Made by a program: the position numbers and the translations under genes. From positions 3,467,001-3,531,000 of the forward strand of contig NZ_CP120233.1 of the NCBI RefSeq assembly GCF_030012985.1: a stretch of DNA of 64,000 nt, read 5' to 3'. The notes under the pieces were generated by a model. The model was not told the origin of the DNA. It saw only the letters and a list, made by a program, of their open reading frames with translations, and did not search any database. Of this stretch, positions 1 through 7,487 are shown piece after piece. Each line of letters opens with the position of its first letter. Position 1 is the first letter of the stretch. Source of the stretch: Microbulbifer sp. VAAF005 (GTDB lineage Bacteria; Pseudomonadota; Gammaproteobacteria; Pseudomonadales; Cellvibrionaceae).

Positions 1-2180
1 TATAGGGATTGACGGCGAACTTCCCGATCTGGGTCTGTAGAGGCTAATTGCAGCAACTCTGCGGCTGCCGCTACTGGCATTTCCAGCGCGTCAAAGATAA
101 CAACGGCCTTGGCGGCCAGTGTTGGCGTCAAAGTATGCGCGGGATAGAATTGGCGAAAATCTGCCAGCTCTGTGCTGGCTCGCTGCCATTGCCCCAGCTG
201 AATAAGGAAATTAATCGCATCGTATTGGGCGGTAGCGGCGATTTCCGTTCGCCCACTGTCGCGGATACGCAGTAGGTGATAGAGAGCCTCTTCGCTGGGA
301 GCGGCATCTTCACTCTCGCGCTGGGCCAAAATGATTTCTGCCTGGCGATAGATAGATAACTGCAATTGGCGCAAGGCATCTTTGCGCAGTGTTTCATTGG
401 GCTGATATGCGAGTGCGCGTGTGTAGGCGGCCTCAGCCTGGGGGTATTGCTTCAGGGAAAAATGGCTGTGCGCCAGTATCATCGCAATACTTAATTGCTG
501 CTGGCGATTTGCCGGAGGTTGCCATTGGTCGGCGTGCTCGGCGGCGGCGATGGCCTCGGCAAAGCGCGATTGTTGTAGCAACTTATCGGCAGCGGCCAGC
601 TGTACAGGCAGTGCCCTTGGGTCTTGTGGCCAGCTCTGTGCGAATTTCAAGCTCGCTTCAATATTGCGGTCTAGCCATAGAGCTTTTTGCTCAGCCTCTT
701 GGTCGGGGGTTTGTTCATGTACTCTAGCTGCACTGAGAATGGCCCCATAGCCGGCTTCGGCGCCATACTTTGGATCTTGGTATTCCCAGGCGACCTGGCT
801 GTAAGCGCGCCAAGCGGCGGGATGATCTGCAGCTTGCTCGAGACACTCCGCCATCAGGAAAACCATGGATGGCGTACGAGGGTCTTGTGGAAAAGTCTGT
901 GCGTATTCCCGATATAAAGCGGCGGCACTGCGATAGGCTCCCAGTGATTGTGCGCTGACAAGGCGGCGTTCTTTCACTTTACTTGCGGGCAGCTTTGCCA
1001 CCTGCTGAGCCAATTCCTGTGCGCGGGCGTGGTCAAATTGAGCCAATTCGTACAGCCATGGTTGCAGGGTTTTGGCTAACTCTTGTTGTTGAGTTTCACC
1101 TGCTGCTTGCCAGTAATCACTGTTCACACCATAGCGACGCACAAAGTCCCGCTTCGTAGGCAGAACTTCTTTATGTAGTCTCCCCGCTTGCAAGGTTTCA
1201 ACGGCGAGAAGATGAAGCTGTGGGGCTTGCTCGGTTTGCGGGTAGTGATTGACGAATTGCAAAAAGGTATCGGCACTGTTGCGGAACAACTCTTTTTCCC
1301 GATACCAGGTACCGAGTGCGCTGTATAGTTGGTGCTGATAGGGACGCGGCTCTCCATCGAGGTTAAAAGACTCAATGGCTTCAGCGCCTCCCAGGTAGCT
1401 GAAGTTTAATGCAAGCCCGCGCAGGCTGTCTTCACGCAGGCGCTGCCGCCCAACAGGCAGTTCCTCCCCTTGTTCCTCACTGTGCAAAATATCCAGCGAC
1501 TGGAGGAAAATTTCTGTTGATGCGCGGTAATTGCTCGATTTAAATTCTGACCAAGCCAGCATATAGCGAGCATTATCCGTAAATGGACTCGGCCCCTGCT
1601 TGAGCAATGCACGGAAATCTCGGGCGGCGCTGGGGTAGTCTTTGCGGTTGAATGCCGCCTCGCCACGGCGGAATAAGACTTCGCCGATAAATGGTGAGTC
1701 CGGTGCGCTACCGGCAATCTTTTCCAATGCCTGTAAGGCCGCAGGCATCTCCCCATCCAGTGCCCTGGCGCGGGCTAAGCGATAGAGAATGTAATCATCT
1801 TTCGGGCGCTGTGCAGAGAGACTTTGGTAATAATCGACCGCGCTGGAGTAGTCGACAATGGTATCCGGATTGTCGGACTGTTTTTGCTCCAGCCGCTCCA
1901 TTTCCAAGTCAGCCAGGCGCAAATGGATTTGTTGCTGAACTTTGGGGTCGGTGTGGCTTTCCAGTGCAGTGCGGTAACTTTGCACCAGGTTTTCCAGCGC
2001 GATAGCCGGTTGCGGGGGTGGGTTTTGTGGTCCTTCACCCTGTGGATTGGGCACAGTGGCTGGGGGTAGGTCAGCCAGGGTTTGAACCGGTTGGTTGCCA
2101 CAAGCCGTTAATGCACAGTAAATACCAATAGCCAAGGAGCGCAGGGCAAATATACCTGCCCGATGTGGGATGTTATTCAT
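1..2180 (-). CDS. TPR-repeat outer-membrane-type lipoprotein, C-terminus cut by window edge
   Basis: The reading frame is open from the ATG at 2180 to base 1 with no stop, so at least 726 residues are present and the C-terminus lies outside the window. The N-terminus has a short hydrophobic stretch ending in a lipobox, L-T-A-C (Cys27), followed by a Pro/Gln-rich linker. The rest is Ala/Leu/Gln-rich helical repeat with many TPR-like units (for example RRGEAAFNRKDYPSAARDF). The start codon overlaps the stop of the upstream TPR gene (ATGAATAA, 2173-2180), implying translational coupling. TPR lipoproteins usually scaffold envelope complexes. Here it closes the leftward operon containing haem-motif proteins and ApbE, so I infer a scaffold for that system. 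A likeness to AglT-type gliding-motility TPR lipoproteins is possible but untested. Confidence 0.85.
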   Translation of the reverse strand, partial: MNNIPHRAGIFALRSLAIGIYCALTACGNQPVQTLADLPPATVPNPQGEGPQNPPPQPAIALENLVQSYRTALESHTDPKVQQQIHLRLADLEMERLEQKQSDNPDTIVDYSSAVDYYQSLSAQRPKDDYILYRLARARALDGEMPAALQALEKIAGSAPDSPFIGEVLFRRGEAAFNRKDYPSAARDFRALLKQGPSPFTDNARYMLAWSEFKSSNYRASTEIFLQSLDILHSEEQGEELPVGRQRLREDSLRGLALNFSYLGGAEAIESFNLDGEPRPYQHQLYSALGTWYREKELFRNSADTFLQFVNHYPQTEQAPQLHLLAVETLQAGRLHKEVLPTKRDFVRRYGVNSDYWQAAGETQQQELAKTLQPWLYELAQFDHARAQELAQQVAKLPASKVKERRLVSAQSLGAYRSAAALYREYAQTFPQDPRTPSMVFLMAECLEQAADHPAAWRAYSQVAWEYQDPKYGAEAGYGAILSAARVHEQTPDQEAEQKALWLDRNIEASLKFAQSWPQDPRALPVQLAAADKLLQQSRFAEAIAAAEHADQWQPPANRQQQLSIAMILAHSHFSLKQYPQAEAAYTRALAYQPNETLRKDALRQLQLSIYRQAEIILAQRESEDAAPSEEALYHLLRIRDSGRTEIAATAQYDAINFLIQLGQWQRASTELADFRQFYPAHTLTPTLAAKAVVIFDALEMPVAAAAELLQLASTDPDREVRRQSL

Positions 2181-4143
2181 GCTCTTCGGCCCCGGTATTA
2201 TCTGTGTCGCTGTCAGCACTGGGGCTTGTGGGGACCGCCTGCATTTGAGCATCCTGCAGGCGTGCGATAGCCAGGCGTGTATGAGCCATGTATTTACGAA
2301 TTTGTTCCTGCTCCCTACCGAGCTGGGCGATGACTTCCCGGCGCAATTCGGCTTCAATCAATTCGCTGGCGCTGTCTATCGCTGCCTGCTGTGCGGGTAT
2401 TCGGTCACTGGCAGTGACCACTCGATAGGCTAGCTGGCGCAATTGTGGGCCCCGCTGTGCCTCGGTATCTGTTTTCTTGCGTTGTTCCCGCCCACTGCGT
2501 AACTGATCTTTGAGCTGCTGTAGGGATTTCCGTTGTTGCCATAACTTGTCGTGATACTGTTCACTGGCTTGCCAGAGCAAAATCCCCCGGGCTTTCGCCA
2601 GGGTTTCCGCTTGTTGTTGGCTGGCTTTGCCGCTGTCCTGGATTTTTTTAAGACGCTCTTGTGCGCCGGTGAGAATTTCCAATAATTCCAGGGTTTCACT
2701 TTGATCATCTGGAGTGGCGGTGGTCGCCAATAAAGTGAGTGCGTCGCGCTCCCGCTCAATTTGCTCGAGTGCTGCTCTCAAATGATCATATTGCTGTGTT
2801 GCCATCTGCAACTGTTGGTCAAACTGAGCGCTATTGTAGTGATCGATAATAGTTGTGCGGCGCAGGTGGCGCTCTTCGATAAGATCGGTGAATTGGGGCA
2901 GCTTATTTTCCCAAGCTTGCAGCACCAGGCTCAATTGCTGCAGATCGCGCAACTCGGTAAGCCGCAGCTGGAAACGGTCGCTTTGTAAAATGGGGCGCAA
3001 AAAGTGCTGGTTATCACGCAGGAGGGGTGAAGCCTGGGCCAATTGCAACCAGCCATAACGCCATGCTTCCCGTTGAGCGGCATCATAGGCCAGGGGCTCC
3101 GATGCCAGGGCTTGCTGTAACTGCTGTAATTCTGTAAGCGTTTCTAGGTAATAAGCTTCAGCGCTTCGATATGTGTGCAGGGCAACAGGTCGATTTTCCA
3201 GTTTTTCGTAGCCATAAGGTAGCGCAACCATGGCTTCCCGTGCTGCGGGACTATAGTGGTGTTTATCTAATAAAAATTGCAGTGCATCTATGCCCGCCTG
3301 ATAGTCTTCACCGTTGATCGAGGACCAGGCCATCCCCAGGAGTGCTCGAGTTGCCCAGGGTGTGTTAAGACGGACCTTGGAAAAAACTTCCTTGGCTGCG
3401 GTGTGTTGCTCCGCTAGGGCGAGGGCGTATCCCATCCCAATATGGGCTTTATCGACAAGTATAGGAATCTCTGTTGATGGAATATCGATCGCAGCTGAAA
3501 AATCGATGGCCGCTTGATATTCACGGATTGCCGCTGGTAACTCTCCGGACCTAGCGTAGGCTGCGGCCAGATTAATACGTCCAAGTAATCTTTCCGCAGG
3601 AAATAGATCACTGGTTTCCAGCAATTTTTTTGCTGCGGTAAGGTCACTGTTACGCAGGGCGAGGTTGAGAGGTAAGGATGATCCCTCGGCAACCCCGGAT
3701 TTCTCCAGGTGTGTTATTGCTGTAGAAAAATCACCATTCAAGTAATTTAACTCAGCCAATTTTAACCATGCAGTGCGCCGGTATTTGGGCGCTGTACTGG
3801 TATTTCCCTGCTGCTCAAATAATTCAGCCGCACGTCTATGTAAGCCAAATCCAAGGCTAATACCGCCCTCAATCAAGGCGGCGTTATCTCGATGAATCTG
3901 AATTGAGTCTCTCTGTTGGGCAACTAACAGTGTACTCAGAGCATCAAAATAATTTCCCTGGAAATAATTGTAAAGAGTGGTGCCATAGGCTAGATCCTGA
4001 GCCCTTTGGTACTTTTGTTGGACCTGTTTTTCGTCGCCGGAATTTTCCTTATCGGCTATAGATTCAGCTTCTTGAGCGCAAATACTGCCCGTTACAAGGG
4101 TGAGTGCCAGGCATAGGGTACGGGTAAGAGATGGGTAGTACAT
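2173..4143 (-). CDS. Exported TPR/coiled-coil protein
   Basis: A 656-residue protein with a signal peptide (hydrophobic core about residues 8-20, cleavage near SICAQ|EA). Residues 50-330 contain TPR-like helical pairs, including the AAYARSGELPAAIREYQAA and LGMAWSSINGEDYQAGIDALQ types. Residues about 400-640 are rich in Glu, Gln, Arg and Leu heptads and should form coiled coil. No catalytic motif is visible. It starts 6 bp after the stop of the 183-residue gene upstream and overlaps the TPR lipoprotein downstream by 8 bp, so the three are one operon. Such periplasmic TPR/coiled-coil proteins typically organise multi-protein envelope assemblies. The specific partner is unknown, and assignment to the redox cluster rests on context only. 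Confidence 0.85.
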   Translation of the reverse strand: MYYPSLTRTLCLALTLVTGSICAQEAESIADKENSGDEKQVQQKYQRAQDLAYGTTLYNYFQGNYFDALSTLLVAQQRDSIQIHRDNAALIEGGISLGFGLHRRAAELFEQQGNTSTAPKYRRTAWLKLAELNYLNGDFSTAITHLEKSGVAEGSSLPLNLALRNSDLTAAKKLLETSDLFPAERLLGRINLAAAYARSGELPAAIREYQAAIDFSAAIDIPSTEIPILVDKAHIGMGYALALAEQHTAAKEVFSKVRLNTPWATRALLGMAWSSINGEDYQAGIDALQFLLDKHHYSPAAREAMVALPYGYEKLENRPVALHTYRSAEAYYLETLTELQQLQQALASEPLAYDAAQREAWRYGWLQLAQASPLLRDNQHFLRPILQSDRFQLRLTELRDLQQLSLVLQAWENKLPQFTDLIEERHLRRTTIIDHYNSAQFDQQLQMATQQYDHLRAALEQIERERDALTLLATTATPDDQSETLELLEILTGAQERLKKIQDSGKASQQQAETLAKARGILLWQASEQYHDKLWQQRKSLQQLKDQLRSGREQRKKTDTEAQRGPQLRQLAYRVVTASDRIPAQQAAIDSASELIEAELRREVIAQLGREQEQIRKYMAHTRLAIARLQDAQMQAVPTSPSADSDTDNTGAEEHE

Positions 4144-4149
4144 GAGTGA

Positions 4150-4701
4150 TTAGGGAGTCGGCCACTGCACTAACTCAAACTCCGGCTGCTGTTTGCCAGA
4201 ACTGTCTGAGATTACCAGCTCAATGACGGCAGGCTCATCAGTTTTATTTAATTCCAGCTTGGCCGCTCGCTTGTACTCGCGTCCTTCGGGTCCCAAGCCC
4301 GTTACAAAAGCAGAAATAGTGTATTCACCGGATTTCAGGTTGCCTTTGTAGAGTGGTTGAATACCACCGCGAATGAGCGCTTCCCTTTGATGTTGCGTAT
4401 AGAGATGACTAGCACTTAGTTTATTGTCAATGTGAAGCTTTACTGCATTCAGAGTGAAATAGTGGCCCACGTCCATAGATACATAAAAAGCGATCTGACT
4501 CTGTGCCGGATATAACAAATCTTCCTCAAGGATTAATAAATCCCTGTTGAGTTTGAGCACATCGCGCTTTAATTCCTCCAGCTTCTCTGCGGAGAAATCA
4601 TTTTCTTGGGCCTGCAGGAATACTGAAGCAAAAAAGCTGATAAAGAAAATCAAGCACTGAAGAGGGCGTCTCATGGCAGACCTTTTGATGGGAATCGGCA
4701 T
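4150..4701 (-). CDS. Small exported coiled-coil/beta protein of unknown function
   Basis: A 183-residue protein. A basic N-terminus and a hydrophobic stretch (LIFFISFFASVFLQAQ) make a signal peptide ending near residue 31. An initiation at the second Met (MRRPLQ) is equally plausible. Residues about 38-62 (KLEELKRDVLKLNRDLLILEEDLL) have strong heptads, so a coiled coil precedes a beta-rich C-terminal half with a GEYTISAFVTGLGPEGREYKRAAKLEL strand pattern resembling an Ig-like or carbohydrate-binding fold. I do not recognise a named family. It sits directly upstream of the two TPR genes and 90 bp after apbE. The pairing of a small coiled-coil exported protein with two TPR proteins suggests one structural module. 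Confidence 0.8.
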   Translation of the reverse strand: MPIPIKRSAMRRPLQCLIFFISFFASVFLQAQENDFSAEKLEELKRDVLKLNRDLLILEEDLLYPAQSQIAFYVSMDVGHYFTLNAVKLHIDNKLSASHLYTQHQREALIRGGIQPLYKGNLKSGEYTISAFVTGLGPEGREYKRAAKLELNKTDEPAVIELVISDSSGKQQPEFELVQWPTP

Positions 4702-4790
4702 TATTCTATGGTCGGCGCAAATTATGTCAGGGGATCAATGATCTGATGTGATCTTGTTGGCAAATTTTCTATGAAGATAAATTGGAATAC

Positions 4791-5792
4791 TCAAAGATTC
4801 TCTAAACCGCGACTGAAAAACAGCTTCCGGTTACTATCGATAACCACTGCTTCAAATTGGGGCAAGCGATTGATTAGCGCCAAGCCCTTTTCTTTTCCGA
4901 GAACAAATACACTGGTAGAAAGTGGATCGGTATCAAATCCACGCGGGCCAATAATGCTGACACTGATCAATTTGTCGGTATCTTCTTCTGATGTTGTAGA
5001 TGGCTTTCCAGTCGATGGATTAAATATGTGGTGGACTCTGTCCTGCTGTTCATCGATGAAATAGCGCTCATAGTCTCCAGATGTGGAGATAGCGATATCA
5101 CGCAGGGGAATAACCGCAGCATTTTTACTTTTCTCTCGGGGATGGCGAATACCCACTAACCAGGGTTGCCCCTGTTTATCTCCGAGCATGCGTGCATCGC
5201 CGCCAGCACTGACACTGGCACAGCAAATTTCTGCTTGCTTAAGAATCTCAATCGCTCGATCAACAGCATATCCTTTGGCGATACCGCCCAAATCTATTTT
5301 TGTATCCTCGTGACCAAAACTCAGGGTGTTGGTCTTTTTATTCAGTTTTAAGTGACGGTAATTCAAAGCTTCTAAAAGGGAGTCTGTCAGCTGGGCACCG
5401 GCTTGTTTTTTCTGGCGAAAATCATAGTGCTTACCCAGGGTGGCATAGCTGATATCAAACGCTCCATTGGTAAGTTGGCTAAACCAGAGAGATTTATCAA
5501 TCAGGCTGGTGAGCTCTTCCGAAATATTGACCTTGCCCAGGCCAGCCGTGCGGTTGACCAGTGATAATTCACTATCTTCCTTGTAAGGAGATAACTGATT
5601 GTCGAGGCGCTGGAATTCCGCCATAACCTCTTCAATAAGATGCTCGGCTTCATTACTGTCTTCATGCCAAAGTTGCATGCGCACCTGAGTGCCCATAATG
5701 GCACGTTCAGCGTAGTGCCATTCGGCTAAAGTGGAAGTAGCGCACAGGGTGGCACTACACAGTAAAATAACTTTAATAAAGCGGAGCATCAC
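4791..5792 (-). CDS. apbE: FAD:protein FMN transferase (ApbE)
   Basis: A 333-residue exported ApbE. ApbE enzymes cleave FAD in the periplasm and link FMN through a phosphoester to a Ser or Thr of a target protein. The signal peptide covers residues 1-23 (cut at TLA|E). Family landmarks are all present: the IMGTQVRMQLW start, the DLGGIAKGYAVDRA motif (167-180), SAGGDARMLG (195-204), ISTSGDYERYF (235-245), HHIFNPSTGKP (254-264), and the metal-binding D-P-L-S-T-S segment (289-294). Length matches the family. It lies 9 bp downstream of the Tat-exported DUF1501-type gene in the leftward operon. No NqrC or RnfG target is in the window. The best nearby candidate substrate is the DUF3570 protein with a D-M-I-S-G-A-S motif. 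Confidence 0.93.
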   Translation of the reverse strand: MMLRFIKVILLCSATLCATSTLAEWHYAERAIMGTQVRMQLWHEDSNEAEHLIEEVMAEFQRLDNQLSPYKEDSELSLVNRTAGLGKVNISEELTSLIDKSLWFSQLTNGAFDISYATLGKHYDFRQKKQAGAQLTDSLLEALNYRHLKLNKKTNTLSFGHEDTKIDLGGIAKGYAVDRAIEILKQAEICCASVSAGGDARMLGDKQGQPWLVGIRHPREKSKNAAVIPLRDIAISTSGDYERYFIDEQQDRVHHIFNPSTGKPSTTSEEDTDKLISVSIIGPRGFDTDPLSTSVFVLGKEKGLALINRLPQFEAVVIDSNRKLFFSRGLENL

Positions 5793-5801
5793 TATTCCAA
5801 C

Positions 5802-7373
5802 TTAAACAATGGACTCAAAGGCGGTCATACTGTCTTGTAAAGTGCTATCGCCGAGCCCATGGTCTGGAAATAGCGTGGAGAAATTACCCTGCTCCCCATG
5901 CAGGGCCATATAATTGAGTATGACAGTCTCTACCAAAAGGTTGACGTTGTTAGCTGCTGGAGTGGAAGTGGTTTCTACATCACCGGAGCTGCGCATATAG
6001 CCGAGTTGTTGGTGGATTGCCTGCTCGTCTACCGTACTGCCAATTAGCTGTGGCCGTCCTGCTGGGTTGTATACCAGGAAAAATGAAGCGGCAGTTTGCT
6101 GGTCATCGCCGGTCCAGACTCCCTTGCCACGGCCCTCTACTGAGTCGTCCAGTGTTCCGTTGGAGAAAACAGAACCGTCACTAAAAACATAAATCATCAG
6201 CGGCTGGTTGCGGCGTGCGGCATACTCCAGGCAGGCGCCAATACAGCGTCCTGCGCGTAGATCTCGCAGTTCACCGGTAGCTCTATCACCTGTGTGATAA
6301 TCGTAACCTCCCATACTGATCGTGCCGGCGCCGGCATACCCATTGATCACCAGTTTCATAACTGAAGCAGTTTTTTGGAACTCGCTGTCGCTACTCAGCT
6401 CTGAGCTGGTAAATATGCCGGAAGGGCCAACGATATCCGGATCGGATTCGGGGTTTAAGTCGGCGGGGTTGCCGAAGCGATCAGCCAGGTCAGCACTTTT
6501 CATATAACCGCAGCGCACCAGGTCTTTAATAACGGCATCGGTGCTCACTTGGGTGTCTACATTACTGAGCTTTGCTTCAGATATGCGGTACATCGACTCC
6601 ATAACTGCAACGGTGTCTTCCTGGCTGAGTAAGCCCACCAGGTCTCCCACATCTACCAGGCCGGTTACATCGGAAGAGCGATCTACCTTGGTTGGGCGGA
6701 CTTCGGGATTAATCATGGCGGAAGGAGCCATGGAATTGCCGCCGGAATCGCTGGAGCTGGAGCCAATCAGGGCGAGCAGTGAGCCATTGGCTCCGGCTTG
6801 GTTGATACCGTACATCGGATTGTGCGGATTGTTTCCGGTATCATTTTCGGAGCGTGCAGGAATAACCGCACCATTTGTCGCCGATGCCGTGCCGCTGCTG
6901 ATTTTCTCCAAAATACCGCGCAACATGCCACTATCACTATGAAAGGCGAGGCCCAGGTCAGTGTTGATAAATTCATCACTGAGCGACGGAATCATATCTC
7001 CGGGGAGCCCTTGTTTGTTGTAGCCAGCGGTACTGAGGAAATCCATTTGTCCGCCCTCTTTACCTACCAGCACATTGGAGCCTGAGATATTGGCGCCGCC
7101 GGCGAGGTCAAAACAAATAAAAGGAATTTTGCCGGCGCCGAAAGAGCTGACATCACAGGGGCCACCATTGCTTTGCCGCAGCGCTTCCAGATCTGAAGAC
7201 AGGGCTGCATGGGCACTGCGGGGGTCGGCAAACAAGCTAAATACGGAGCCTCCCAGCACGGTTGCCATACCTGCTCGAAAACCCTGGGCGAGAAAGTCGC
7301 GACGTGTTACCGGGCGGCGGTGGTCCGGGTGCCGCAGGGGCTGGTCCAGATCAAAATGTTTTTTCTTGCTCAT
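5802..7373 (-). CDS. Tat-exported DUF1501-type protein
   Basis: A 523-residue protein with a clear twin-arginine signal: RRPVTRRDFLAQGF at residues 19-32, then a hydrophobic stretch (ATVLGGSVFSLFA) and a likely cut after AHA. A Tat signal implies export in folded form, usually with cofactor or metal. The body resembles the DUF1501 group (alkaline-phosphatase-like fold), with ICFDLAGGANISGSNVLVG near residue 85 and GYDYHTGDRATGELRDLRAGRCIGACLEYAARRNQPLMIYVFSDGS near residue 360. DUF1501 proteins are commonly encoded beside haem-containing exported proteins, as here (two CxxCH proteins lie upstream). Enzymatic activity is unknown. A long intercistronic hairpin (7425-7463) separates it from the gene upstream, while apbE follows after 9 bp. 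Confidence 0.82.
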   Translation of the reverse strand: MSKKKHFDLDQPLRHPDHRRPVTRRDFLAQGFRAGMATVLGGSVFSLFADPRSAHAALSSDLEALRQSNGGPCDVSSFGAGKIPFICFDLAGGANISGSNVLVGKEGGQMDFLSTAGYNKQGLPGDMIPSLSDEFINTDLGLAFHSDSGMLRGILEKISSGTASATNGAVIPARSENDTGNNPHNPMYGINQAGANGSLLALIGSSSSDSGGNSMAPSAMINPEVRPTKVDRSSDVTGLVDVGDLVGLLSQEDTVAVMESMYRISEAKLSNVDTQVSTDAVIKDLVRCGYMKSADLADRFGNPADLNPESDPDIVGPSGIFTSSELSSDSEFQKTASVMKLVINGYAGAGTISMGGYDYHTGDRATGELRDLRAGRCIGACLEYAARRNQPLMIYVFSDGSVFSNGTLDDSVEGRGKGVWTGDDQQTAASFFLVYNPAGRPQLIGSTVDEQAIHQQLGYMRSSGDVETTSTPAANNVNLLVETVILNYMALHGEQGNFSTLFPDHGLGDSTLQDSMTAFESIV

Positions 7374-7424
7374 AATATTCCCGGATATAGTTATCGGTAT
7401 CGCGGCTATTTATTGTTAAGTGGT

Positions 7425-7463
7425 TTTGCAGGCAGGCGCCATTAGTTATTGCCTGCCTGCAAA
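7425..7463 (-). promoter_or_regulatory. Long intercistronic hairpin between CxxCH lipoprotein and DUF1501-type genes
   Basis: The arms TTTGCAGGCAGGC and GCCTGCCTGCAAA are perfectly complementary over 13 bp, with a 13-nt spacer. There is no U-run on the minus strand, so this is more likely an mRNA-stabilising or partial-attenuation structure than a full terminator. Confidence 0.6.
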
Positions 7464-7487
7464 GCTGCTGGTTCTTTTCTTGCGAGA

